The translations under genes were made by a program, and so were the position numbers. Below the pieces are notes generated by a model that worked only from the letters and a program-made list of their open reading frames with translations, did not search any database and had not been told where the DNA came from. Shown here piece after piece: positions 33,284 to 41,216 of a stretch of 64,000 nt of DNA (position 1 is the stretch's first letter; every line of letters starts with the position of its first letter). The DNA is from Nonomuraea soli (GTDB lineage Bacteria; Actinomycetota; Actinomycetes; Streptosporangiales; Streptosporangiaceae): positions 434,001 to 498,000 of the forward strand of contig NZ_JACDUR010000003.1 of assembly GCF_013761175.1 (NCBI RefSeq), written 5' to 3'.

Positions 33284-35131
33284 TTACCGCTCCGGTGTGT
33301 CGGGTTCGATAATGAGCGCCAGCCGCATCCTGGTTCCTCCCCCTGGCCTGGGATGAGCCGTCACCTGACCTCCCTGCGCACGCGCCAGGCTGCGCACGAT
33401 GTAGAGCCCCAGCCCGACCCCGCCGAACTGCCGGCGGTCGCCGCTGTCGACCTGGACGAAACGTTCGAAGATGCGCTCGCGGTCGTCGGGCCGGATGCCG
33501 ACGCCCTCGTCGTCGACGGCCACCACCACGGCGCCGTCCTCCTCCCACGCCTCGACCGCGATCAGCCCGCCGTTGGGTGAGTACTTGAAGGCGTTCTCCA
33601 GCAGCTGGCCCAGGATGATGTCGGTGGCCAGAGCGTCGCCGCTCACCCGAGGGAGCCGGTCGGGCAGCTTCACCTCGACGCGGTGGTCGTCGGACAACTC
33701 CGGCAGGCCGAGCGTCGCGGCCTGGATGCGCTCGGCCAGGTCGAAGCTCTCGATGCGCACGGCCAGCTCGTCGGCTCCCGCCCTGGCGCCCAGCAGCAGG
33801 TGGTCCATCAGCTGACCCAGCGAGCGCGAACGTTCGGCGATGGTGCGCACCGCGCCGCGCCGCTCGAAGTCGTTCATCTTGTCCCACCGCGAGTCGAGCG
33901 TGCTGGCGAAGCCCCGCACGATCGTGATGGGTGTGCGGAGCTCGTGGCTGGTCATCGCCAGGAACAGGTCCTTGGCCTCCTCCAGCTCCTTGGCGGCCGT
34001 GACGTCGCGGAAGTCGACCACGACCTCCCCGGTCTCCACGATCTGCGCCGCCACCACGTCGAGCCAGCGGCCCGTGGCCAGCTGCACGGTCAGCTTCTCG
34101 CCCGGCGCGGGCAGCGGGAAGGGGGGCGGGCTGCCGAGCACCGCCTCGCCGGAGAAACCGGTCAGCTCGCCCGCCGCGGGGTTCCACTGGATCACCCTGC
34201 CCATGGCGTCGAGCACCGCTATGCCGTCGGCGCTGGCGTCGAAGACCGCCCGCTCGTGCGCACGCTGGCGCACGGCGTCCTGGTAGGCGACGGCGTTCGA
34301 CACGGCGATCCCCGCGTGCCCTGCCAGCAGTTCGAGAAGCTCCAGCTCCACGTGGCCGGGCTTGCGCTTGCAGAACAGCGCGTAGAGCCCGCCGTACGGC
34401 CGGCCGCCCACGGCCGCCAGGCCCAGCGCGATGGTGTGCAGTCCGGGCAGCTGCGCCCAGATCAGGTCGTCGAGCTCCTGGCCTTCGAGCATGACCGTCT
34501 TGCCGGTGCGCATCAGCTTGCCCACGAGGCTGGTGTTCAGGTCGGCCGTGGCGTCCTTGAGCTGCTCCGGCAGCCGGTGCGAGGCCACCAGGCGCAGCCG
34601 GTCGCCCTCGATGAGCACGAATCCCCCGGCGTCGGCGCCGGTCAGCTCGGTCAGGCTGGCGGCGATCCTGTCGAGCACCGCGGGCAGCTCCAGCGCCGCG
34701 TTGATGTCGCCGACCACGTCGGTCAGCTTGCGCACCAGCTGCGCCCGCCTGGCTCCGCGGCTGCGCGCCGCGATGTCGTCGCGCACCAGGTGGTGCACGC
34801 ACACGTAGCCGACCACCGAGGAGCCCTGACACAACGCGCTGGTGTCGACCCGCAGGTCGAGCAGGGTGCCGTCACGGCGGAACCGCTTGGTGCGCAGCGA
34901 GACCTGCCCGCCGGTGCGCACCCGCTCGAGGACGGCGTTGTGCTCGGCCGTGAGCTCCTCGGGCACGATCGGGGCCCTGCGGCCGACCAGCTCGTCGGCC
35001 GTCCAGCCGAACAGCCGTTCCGCGGCCGGATTCCACATCAGGACGGTCTGGTCGCGGTCGAGTGCCACCACGGCGTTGGGCGAGCTGGACAGCACGGCCT
35101 CGGCCAAGCTGTCGTCCCGGTCGCCACTCAC
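33284..35131 (-). CDS. PAS-GAF-PAS sensor histidine kinase
   Basis: About 615 aa, without membrane helices. PAS1 (about 10-115, VVALDRDQTVLMWNPAAERLFGW), GAF (about 155-300), PAS2 (DASADGIAVLDAMGRVIQWNPAAGE), HisKA with the phospho-His in MTSHELRTPITIVRG, and a HATPase with LLENAFKYSP, VDDEGVGI and FGGVGLGLYIV. A cytoplasmic sensor of a diffusible or redox signal is likely. GTG 35131 begins VSGDRDDSLAEAVL. No response regulator is adjacent; it is divergent from ogt. Confidence 0.9.
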   Translation of the reverse strand: MSGDRDDSLAEAVLSSSPNAVVALDRDQTVLMWNPAAERLFGWTADELVGRRAPIVPEELTAEHNAVLERVRTGGQVSLRTKRFRRDGTLLDLRVDTSALCQGSSVVGYVCVHHLVRDDIAARSRGARRAQLVRKLTDVVGDINAALELPAVLDRIAASLTELTGADAGGFVLIEGDRLRLVASHRLPEQLKDATADLNTSLVGKLMRTGKTVMLEGQELDDLIWAQLPGLHTIALGLAAVGGRPYGGLYALFCKRKPGHVELELLELLAGHAGIAVSNAVAYQDAVRQRAHERAVFDASADGIAVLDAMGRVIQWNPAAGELTGFSGEAVLGSPPPFPLPAPGEKLTVQLATGRWLDVVAAQIVETGEVVVDFRDVTAAKELEEAKDLFLAMTSHELRTPITIVRGFASTLDSRWDKMNDFERRGAVRTIAERSRSLGQLMDHLLLGARAGADELAVRIESFDLAERIQAATLGLPELSDDHRVEVKLPDRLPRVSGDALATDIILGQLLENAFKYSPNGGLIAVEAWEEDGAVVVAVDDEGVGIRPDDRERIFERFVQVDSGDRRQFGGVGLGLYIVRSLARAQGGQVTAHPRPGGGTRMRLALIIEPDTPER

Positions 35132-35195
35132 ATCTCCATACTGCCGAGGTCGTGCGCGCTCCGCAGGCACTATGGTCCGATACGCTGCCGTCACC

Positions 35196-35747
35196 ATGTC
35201 TGACCTCGAAGCCCTGTTGCGGGTCACCTCACCCACCTACCGAGGCGATGGTTCGCCCGACATCGCCTTCGGCACCTACGACGGAGCCGTGGGCACGCTC
35301 GTGCTCGCCGCGTCCAACCGCGGCGTCGTGGCCTGCAGTTACGAGGACGAGCACGTGGTCTTCGAACGCATCAGCCGCGTGGTCGGCGGCACGATCGGCG
35401 CCGACGCGCGCCGGCTCGACCCGGTGCGGCGCGAGCTCGACGCCTACTTCTCCGCGCGCCTGCGCACCTTCACCCTCTCCGCCGACCTGCAACTGGCCAC
35501 CCCGTTCGCGCGCACGGTGCTCAAGATGATGACCGCCGTGCCGTACGCCACCACGACCACCCACGCGGCGCTCGCCGAGCGCATCGGGCGGCCGCAGGCG
35601 CTCCACGCCGTGAGCAACGCGCTGCAGACCAATCCGGTGTGTGTGATCGTGCCCTGCCATCGCATCGCCGACGACGGCGGCTACGCGGGAGGCGCGGCCG
35701 CCAAGCGTCACCTGCTCACCGTCGAGAGCCGCGCAGCAGCCCGATGA
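35196..35747 (+). CDS. ogt: methylated-DNA-[protein]-cysteine S-methyltransferase
   Basis: A 183-aa suicide repair protein for O6-alkylguanine. The acceptor Cys lies in the diagnostic VIVPCHRI, followed by GGYAGG. The helix-turn-helix region AERIGRPQALHAVSNALQTNP precedes it. ATG 35196 (MSDLEALLRV) is the start. It is divergent from the histidine kinase and overlaps the NCS1 transporter gene by 32 bp, tail to tail. Confidence 0.93.
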   Translation: MSDLEALLRVTSPTYRGDGSPDIAFGTYDGAVGTLVLAASNRGVVACSYEDEHVVFERISRVVGGTIGADARRLDPVRRELDAYFSARLRTFTLSADLQLATPFARTVLKMMTAVPYATTTTHAALAERIGRPQALHAVSNALQTNPVCVIVPCHRIADDGGYAGGAAAKRHLLTVESRAAAR

Positions 35748-37038
35748 GCAGCGTCACGAGCGCCGCGACGACGAAGGCGCCGAGCGCTCCGTTCATCCAC
35801 GGCTGGCGCTCGAAGCCGATCGAGTCGCGTACGCCGGTCCAGAAGGAGTCCCAGCCCGCGACCGTCACGGCCGAGGTGGTCAGCCAGTAGGCGACGAAGC
35901 CGAGCGCCCACGGGATCAGCATCGACCAGCGCGAGGGCGCGTCCTCGCCGGTGTTCCAGCGGGCCCTTCCGCCCAGGACGAAGTAGTCGACGGCGAGCAC
36001 CGCGAACATCGGCACGAACACCGCGCCGATCACCGACAGGAACGACGCGTAGGTGTCGGCGCTGACCCAGACGGCGATCAGTGTCGTGATCACGCCCACG
36101 ATCACCGACAGGACACGCCGGTCCACGCGCGGCAGGAAGTTCTGCAGCGACACGGTCGTCGAGTAGACGTTGGCGAACGACTGGTCGGTCTCGCGCAGGA
36201 TGAGGATGCCGAAGAACAGCGCACCCAGCGGCACCGCCACGAAGGTCGGGAAGACGTCGCCGGAGCCGGTCAGCGCGACCGCGTAGATGCCCAGCCCCAG
36301 GCAGGCGACCTGGGCCAGGGTGTAACCGCCGACCACACCGGCGAAGGCGGCGCCGGAGCTGCGCGAGTGACGGGCGAAGTCGGCGGCCAGCGGCACCCAC
36401 GACACCGACAGGGCGATCACGTAGTCGACCGCGGGGCCGAACCCGGTCCACGAGCCGCCCGACTGCGGCGGCGCCTCGCCGAGGAACCGCCAGGCGAAGT
36501 AGGCCATCGAGATGATCACCGCGATGGTCACGTAGCGCCGCAGCACCCGGATCGCGCCGAGCGGCCAGATCGTCAGCACCGTGGTCAGCACCCCGGCCGC
36601 GATCACCCACACCGCGTACGGCACGGCGTCGCCGAAGATCGCCTGGCAGCCGATGGCGATCACCCAGAGCTCGAACGCGCCCCAGCCGAGCATCTGGACC
36701 ACGTTCAGCACCGTGGGCACGTAGGAGACCTTGGCGCCGAACAGGCCGCGCAGCAGGACCATCGAGGGCTGGCCTGTCTGGGTGCCGGGGATGGCGGACA
36801 GCGCCACCATCACGGTGCCGATCAGGCTGCCGACGACGGTGGCGGTCAGCGCCGCGGCCAGGCTGAGCGGGGCGTCCTGGGCCGCGTTGACCAGGGCGAG
36901 CGCCCCGGAGAAGCCCAGGAGGCTGACGGCCAGGTTGGCCCAGAGCGCACCCTGGTCGAGCACGCCGAGCACCTTGGGCGGCGCGCCCTCGAGAGTCAGC
37001 GGGACTTCGGCATGATGCTGATCGACGACGCGCGTCAT
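35716..37038 (-). CDS. NCS1 transporter, probably hydroxymethylpyrimidine/thiamine-precursor uptake (CytX-like)
   Basis: A 440-aa permease of the cytosine/purine/thiamine (NCS1) family with about 12 helices. Family features: NLAVSLLGFSGALALV in helix 1, IGTQTGQPSMVLLRGLFG-type sequence after helix 2 and ADFARHSRSS in helix 6. The TPP riboswitch in its leader argues for thiamine or hydroxymethylpyrimidine as the substrate rather than cytosine or allantoin. ATG 37038 is used (GTG 37041 is adjacent); GGGAGAG, the Shine-Dalgarno, lies in the 3' end of the riboswitch. Confidence 0.88.
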   Translation of the reverse strand: MTRVVDQHHAEVPLTLEGAPPKVLGVLDQGALWANLAVSLLGFSGALALVNAAQDAPLSLAAALTATVVGSLIGTVMVALSAIPGTQTGQPSMVLLRGLFGAKVSYVPTVLNVVQMLGWGAFELWVIAIGCQAIFGDAVPYAVWVIAAGVLTTVLTIWPLGAIRVLRRYVTIAVIISMAYFAWRFLGEAPPQSGGSWTGFGPAVDYVIALSVSWVPLAADFARHSRSSGAAFAGVVGGYTLAQVACLGLGIYAVALTGSGDVFPTFVAVPLGALFFGILILRETDQSFANVYSTTVSLQNFLPRVDRRVLSVIVGVITTLIAVWVSADTYASFLSVIGAVFVPMFAVLAVDYFVLGGRARWNTGEDAPSRWSMLIPWALGFVAYWLTTSAVTVAGWDSFWTGVRDSIGFERQPWMNGALGAFVVAALVTLLIGLLRGSRR

Positions 37039-37045
37039 CACACTC

Positions 37046-37131
37046 TCCCTACGCCGGCATTACCCGGACAGGTTCATGCGGTCGGCGACAGCGGTAGTCA
37101 CCCTCTCAGCCTGGTTGCCCCAAGCTCCCGC
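37046..37131 (-). promoter_or_regulatory. TPP (THI-box) riboswitch
   Basis: The minus-strand leader contains GGGAGCTTGGGGCAACCAGG, then CTGAGAGGGTGACTACC, then ACCTGTCCGGGTAATGCC and GGCGTAGGGA, the conserved landmarks of the TPP aptamer in order. The terminal GGGA is part of the ribosome site of the transporter gene, so ligand binding should block translation directly. Confidence 0.95.
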
Positions 37132-37184
37132 GTTGATTTGTGATGCCCATGATGCACCATTCGCCCCGCTTTAAGCCACCGCGG

Positions 37185-37613
37185 TCAGCTCATCTTGGCG
37201 TAGTCGGTCAGCCCGTACTTGTCGCCGTTGAACGCGACGTACCAGGTCGCGGACTGGTAGGCGGTCCAGGAGGTCCCCGTCACCGTGGTGTTGCAGCCCT
37301 TGTTGTTGTACTTGGTCCACAACGTGGTGCTGCCCCGGCGCAGGAAGATCCGGGGACCGGACGCGTCGCACTTGGTGTCGTTGAGCGTGAAGCTCACGAA
37401 ATCCTGGTTGTAGTAGGTGCTGGAGCCGCTCTTGACCTTGCACTTGCGAGACAGCACGGTCCTGGCGGTGCCGCCAGGAAAGCTCCAGCTGAGCGACTTC
37501 GTACCGCTGCATCCGGAAACGCTGGCCGCCGAGGCAGCGGGAGCGTTGACGACCAGGCCCGTCAACGCCATGAGGACTCCCGCCGCCAGTGCGGACACGG
37601 ATCTCAGCTTCAT
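37185..37613 (-). CDS. secreted protein of unknown function, four cysteines
   Basis: 142 aa with a clear signal peptide (MKLRSVSALAAGVLMALTGLVVNAPAASA). The mature part is Ser/Thr/Tyr-rich with β-strand character and four Cys (SGCSG, RKCKV, TKCDA, KGCNT) that could form two disulphides. It stands alone between the riboswitch and the rhodanese gene. I do not recognise a family. Confidence 0.75.
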   Translation of the reverse strand: MKLRSVSALAAGVLMALTGLVVNAPAASAASVSGCSGTKSLSWSFPGGTARTVLSRKCKVKSGSSTYYNQDFVSFTLNDTKCDASGPRIFLRRGSTTLWTKYNNKGCNTTVTGTSWTAYQSATWYVAFNGDKYGLTDYAKMS

Positions 37614-37680
37614 GTCGACTCCTTCGATCTTGGACAGGTGCCCAACACCGTAGGAGCCGGCGGTATGCCGGAGGTATGCG

Positions 37681-38004
37681 CTAGCCGACGAACGGTTCGT
37701 GGCCGGTCTCGCTGACCATCGGGAGCCGCGCCGCGTCCCAGGCCTGCATGCCTCCGTCGACGTTGACCGCCTGCCGGCCGATGTGGTTGAGCCAGGCCGC
37801 GGCGTTGTAGGAGCGCCCGCCCACCCGGCAGATCACGTAGACGGTCTCGCCCGCGGGCACCTCGTCGACCCTCGCCTGCAACTCGCCGAGGGGGATGTGC
37901 ACGGCCTTCGGCGCGTGGCCTGACACCCACTCGACCTGCTCGCGCACATCGAGCAGATAGGCATCGTCGGGCACTTCGCTCGCCTGGATCTCGGGAACCG
38001 TCAT
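37681..38004 (-). CDS. rhodanese-domain protein
   Basis: A 107-aa single-domain sulfurtransferase-like protein. LLDVREQVEWVSGHAPKAVHIPLGE is the domain start, and the active loop is CRVGGRS with the persulfide Cys. It probably carries sulfane sulfur; partners are not visible. It follows the Fpg-like gene by 13 bp on the same strand. Confidence 0.9.
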   Translation of the reverse strand: MTVPEIQASEVPDDAYLLDVREQVEWVSGHAPKAVHIPLGELQARVDEVPAGETVYVICRVGGRSYNAAAWLNHIGRQAVNVDGGMQAWDAARLPMVSETGHEPFVG

Positions 38005-38017
38005 GGGTCCTAGTTTC

Positions 38018-38896
38018 TCACTTCAGCAGCTTGGACATGCGCCGGTCGGCCAAGGGCTTGCCACCGGTCTGGCAGGTGGGGCAGTACTGCAGCGAGGAGT
38101 CGGCGAACGACACCTCGCGGATGGTGTCGCCGCAGACGTCGCAGGGCTGCCCGGCGCGGTTGTGCACACGCAGGCCCGACTTCTTCTCCGCCTTCAGGTC
38201 CTTGGCGGCCAGGCCGTGGGCGCGCTCGACCGCGTCGCGCAGCGTGGTCACGATCGCCTCGTGCAGGTCGGCGACCTGCTCGGGAGTGAGCGAGGCCGCG
38301 ATCTTGAAGGGTGACATCTTCGCGGCGTGCAGCACCTCGTCGGAGTAGGCGTTGCCGATGCCGGCGATCACCTTCTGGTCGCGCAGCAGGCCCTTGATCT
38401 GCGTGCGGTTGCCGCCCAGGATCTCCTGCAGCTTGGCCACGGTGAACTCCGGCACCAGCGGGTCAGGGCCGAGCGCGGCCACGCCCGGGACGTCGGCGGG
38501 ATCCTTGACCACGTAGACGGCCAGGCGTTTCTGCGTGCCCGCCTCGGTCAGCTCGAAGCCCGGAGCCAGGCCCAGCTCGTTCGGCGAGAGCCGTACCCTC
38601 ACGGCGAGCGGACCCTTGCCCGGCCGCACCGGCTTGGCCCCCGACAGGTCTTCCTTCCAGCGCAACCAGCCCGCCCTGGCCAGGTGGATCACCAGGTGCA
38701 GCCCGTCGCAGTCGAGGTCGAGGAACTTGCCGTGCCTGCTGACCCCGGTGATCTCCAGGCCGCCGAGCGCGCTGACGGGCGGGTCGAAGGTCTTGAGCGC
38801 CTGGAAGCCGACCACGTCGACTCCGACCACGGTGTGTCCGACGGCACGATCGCGGAGGAACTCTGTGAGTGACTCCACTTCGGGAAGTTCCGGCAT
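38018..38896 (-). CDS. Fpg/Nei-family DNA glycosylase
   Basis: 292 aa. The N-terminal MPELPEVE supplies the catalytic Pro2 and Glu3; SRHGKFLDLD holds the β-lyase-associated Lys. The helix-two-turn-helix region is LLRDQKVIAGIGNAYSDEVL, and the zinc finger is CDVCG...CPTC near the end. It removes oxidised bases; whether formamidopyrimidine or endonuclease VIII-like specificity cannot be settled by eye. It is divergent from the GPP34 gene. Confidence 0.93.
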   Translation of the reverse strand: MPELPEVESLTEFLRDRAVGHTVVGVDVVGFQALKTFDPPVSALGGLEITGVSRHGKFLDLDCDGLHLVIHLARAGWLRWKEDLSGAKPVRPGKGPLAVRVRLSPNELGLAPGFELTEAGTQKRLAVYVVKDPADVPGVAALGPDPLVPEFTVAKLQEILGGNRTQIKGLLRDQKVIAGIGNAYSDEVLHAAKMSPFKIAASLTPEQVADLHEAIVTTLRDAVERAHGLAAKDLKAEKKSGLRVHNRAGQPCDVCGDTIREVSFADSSLQYCPTCQTGGKPLADRRMSKLLK

Positions 38897-38911
38897 GCAT
38901 CCAGATTATGG

Positions 38912-38926
38912 TCCACAGCCTGTGGA
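38912..38926. promoter_or_regulatory. TCCACAG-C-CTGTGGA dyad in divergent promoter
   Basis: A perfect 7+1+7 inverted repeat between the Fpg-like and GPP34 genes. The minus-strand reading TTTTCCACAGG is close to a DnaA box. It could be an operator for either gene. Confidence 0.45.
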
Positions 38927-38938
38927 AAACTACGCGGC

Positions 38939-39586
38939 ATGAGCGTCACGATTGCGGAGGAACTCCTCCTCCTCGCCCACAGCGAGGAAGCCGGCAAGCA
39001 ACTCGTCGACTCGACCTCCCTCAACCTCGCGCTCGGCGGCGCGCTCCTGGCCGAGCTGGCCCTGGGCGAGCGGATCGACCTCGAAGGCAGGCACGTGGTG
39101 GTCAAGGACCCCACGCCCCTGGGTGACGGCGAGCTCGACCGGGCGCTGGCCAGGATCGTCGAGGAGACCAAACCGCGCAAGCCCGACTGGTGGGTCAACA
39201 AGCTGCACGCGGGCAAGCTGCGCGACCGGCTGCTCACCCGGCTGGCCGACGCCGGCGTGCTTACCGAGCAGCAGGGCAAGGTCCTGGGGATCTTCCCGTC
39301 GAAGCGCTGGCCGGAGGCCGACGGCACCGTCGAGGCGGGGGTGCGCGAGCGGATCGCGAGCGCGCTGGGCGGGAGCGACCCCGACCCGCGCACGGCGGTC
39401 CTGGTCGCCGTCATGCACGCCGTCAAGCTGGAGCGCAAGGCCTTCCCGGGCGCCGACAAGAAGCGCATCAAGGAGATCGCCGAGGGCGAGTGGGCGGGCG
39501 CGGCGGTGGCCAGGACCATCGCCTCCATCCAGGCGGCGATCATGGCGGGCGCGGTGGCCGCCGTGGTGGCGGCGGGCGCGTCCTGA
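38939..39586 (+). CDS. GPP34 (GOLPH3-like) family protein
   Basis: A 215-aa all-helical protein: TIAEELLLLAHSEEAGKQL, NLALGGALLAELALGERIDLEG and WWVNKLHAGKLRDRLLTRLADAGVL match the bacterial GPP34 family. The eukaryotic homologue binds phosphoinositides; the bacterial role is unknown. The C-terminus is a hydrophobic Ala-rich helix (IQAAIMAGAVAAVVAAGAS) that may touch the membrane. Its stop codon lies in the first copy of a 19-bp duplication. Confidence 0.88.
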   Translation: MSVTIAEELLLLAHSEEAGKQLVDSTSLNLALGGALLAELALGERIDLEGRHVVVKDPTPLGDGELDRALARIVEETKPRKPDWWVNKLHAGKLRDRLLTRLADAGVLTEQQGKVLGIFPSKRWPEADGTVEAGVRERIASALGGSDPDPRTAVLVAVMHAVKLERKAFPGADKKRIKEIAEGEWAGAAVARTIASIQAAIMAGAVAAVVAAGAS

Positions 39587-39618
39587 CGACCTTCAAGCGT
39601 CCTGACGACCTTCAAGCG
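39581..39618 (+). repeat. 19-bp tandem duplication at GPP34 stop
   Basis: TCCTGACGACCTTCAAGCG is repeated exactly at 39581-39599 and 39600-39618. The first copy carries the TGA stop; the second contributes the start of the terminator stem. Confidence 0.9.
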
Positions 39619-39647
39619 GTACGGCCGCGCCAGCCGTACCGCTTGAA
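39611..39647. terminator. bidirectional 15-bp-stem terminator
   Basis: TTCAAGCGGTACGGC and GCCGTACCGCTTGAA pair perfectly around CGCGCCA, between the convergent GPP34 and LCP genes. It can serve both strands; neither side has a strong T run. Confidence 0.85.
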
Positions 39648-39651
39648 AGAC

Positions 39652-40974
39652 TCAGTTGCCCTGGAGCGCCTCCTTGGGCACGGGCTTGTCCTCGGCCAGC
39701 GCGTTGAACAGCGCCAGCGCCCTGGTCCTGTCCCACTTGACGCCCTCGCCGCCGGCGACCTGCTCGGTGCCGCCGAAGGGCACCACCGTGGTGACCGGGC
39801 TGTCGCCCATCGCCAGGCCCAGCGACAGCAGGTCGAATGCCCCGGTGCCCTCGCTCACGTCGACCGAGTCCGTCGCGGCCGTCGCCAGCGGGATCGACGT
39901 GAACGGGTTGATCAGCACGCCGGGGCTCGCGGCCTTCTTGACCACGGCGCCCAGGAACTGGCGCTGCCGCTTGGTGCGCTCGTAGTCGGGCAGCGCGCCG
40001 TTGTAGCGGGTGCGGACGTAGCCGAGGGCCTCGCCGCCCGACAGGATCTGCTTGCCCTTCTTGAGCTTGAGCCCGGCCTTCGGGTCGTTGATCGCCTCTG
40101 TGACGTTGATCTCGACACCGCCGACGGCGTCGACGATGCCCACGAAGCCGGCGAAGCCGATCTCCATGTAGTTGTCGATGCGCAGCCCGGTCGCGCCCTC
40201 GACGGTGCGGACCAGCAGCTGCGGTCCGCCGCCCTTGAGCGCGTCGGAGTAGGCGGCGTTGAGCTTGTTGCGCCCGTTGCCCGGGATGGTGACCGCCGAG
40301 TCGCGCGGCAGGCTCACCAGGGTCGCCTTCTCGCCGCTGTCGGACAGGTGCAGCAGCATCATCGAGTCGGTGCGGCGGCCCACGGCCTTGCCGGTCGCCA
40401 GCTTCCTGCGCTGGGCGGCGGTCAGGCCCTTGCGGCTGTCGGAGCCGACGAGCAGCCAGTTGGTGCCGGGACCGTCCGCGGGGCGGCCCTCATAGTCGTC
40501 GAGCACGCCCGCGATGGTGTTGATGCGCCCGTCGATCCAGAAGAACCCGACGACGCCCAGCACCAGCAGCGCCGCCAGCAACGCGGCCAGGATCTTCACC
40601 AGGGTGCCGAGCCGGAACTTCCCGCGCGCGCCCGAGGTGCCGCCTGAGAACATCCGCCCTCCCGGACGGCCGCCGTCGGGGGGACCGCCCTGGCCGGCGG
40701 GCGGCTGCCTGTCCTTGTCGGACTTGAACGGCCGGACCGGGCTCTTGCCCTCGCGGACCTTGCCGTAAACGCGCGAACGGGCGCTGGGCTGTTGCTCGCC
40801 CTGGCCCGCCGGAGTTCCGTACATGGCCGGCGACTCGTACTTGGCCGTGCCGGCGACGCCGGGGACCTGGTGTGCCGGAGCTCCGGCAGCGCGGGGCGGG
40901 CCGTCGGCCCTGCCCGGCAACGGGCGGCGATCCTGCGGCGGGCGCACGGCTCGCGTTCGATCGTCCTCGGACAT
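39652..40974 (-). CDS. LytR-CpsA-Psr (LCP) family cell-wall ligase
   Basis: 440 aa. A cytoplasmic Pro/Arg/Gly-rich tail (1-120) is followed by one transmembrane helix (ILAALLAALLVLGVVGFFWI) and the outer LCP domain with LVGSDSR, RTDSMMLLHLSD, VSLPRDSAV and GGVEINV. These bind the polyprenyl pyrophosphate of a glycopolymer and transfer it to peptidoglycan. ATG 40974 has AGGGGGGAAG about 9 nt upstream. The basic tail may be a phosphorylation or interaction site. Confidence 0.92.
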   Translation of the reverse strand: MSEDDRTRAVRPPQDRRPLPGRADGPPRAAGAPAHQVPGVAGTAKYESPAMYGTPAGQGEQQPSARSRVYGKVREGKSPVRPFKSDKDRQPPAGQGGPPDGGRPGGRMFSGGTSGARGKFRLGTLVKILAALLAALLVLGVVGFFWIDGRINTIAGVLDDYEGRPADGPGTNWLLVGSDSRKGLTAAQRRKLATGKAVGRRTDSMMLLHLSDSGEKATLVSLPRDSAVTIPGNGRNKLNAAYSDALKGGGPQLLVRTVEGATGLRIDNYMEIGFAGFVGIVDAVGGVEINVTEAINDPKAGLKLKKGKQILSGGEALGYVRTRYNGALPDYERTKRQRQFLGAVVKKAASPGVLINPFTSIPLATAATDSVDVSEGTGAFDLLSLGLAMGDSPVTTVVPFGGTEQVAGGEGVKWDRTRALALFNALAEDKPVPKEALQGN

Positions 40975-41177
40975 TCTGGTGGCTTCCCCCCTCATGCTTT
41001 GCATTAGACGGTACGTCGCTTGAATGACCATTGCAGACGGCTAACCAAGGTTTTGATAGGCAGAAGTACGCAGTGCCGCTATCCGGAAACATCTTCCACC
41101 ACCTCGACCGTTACCTTTATGCACGTCCGTATCATCGAAGGGAAGATCGTGTCCGCTCCAGATCCGTGGAGTACCTG

Positions 41178-41195
41178 CCCGTGCCTCGGCACGGG
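41178..41195. promoter_or_regulatory. CCCGTGCC-TC-GGCACGGG dyad before CNNM gene
   Basis: A perfect 8-bp inverted repeat 21 bp upstream of the GTG at 41217. As RNA it would make a tight hairpin near the ribosome site; as DNA it could be an operator. The rest of the 242-bp gap before the gene shows no riboswitch that I recognise. Confidence 0.4.
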
Positions 41196-41216
41196 AACCT
41201 CTGAGGACTCAGCACG

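Noticed and set aside
33284-35131. Pairing the PAS/GAF kinase with the response regulator at 30946-31626
   Set aside because: They are 1.7 kb apart with unrelated genes, one of them on the other strand, between them; there is no sequence evidence for a pair.
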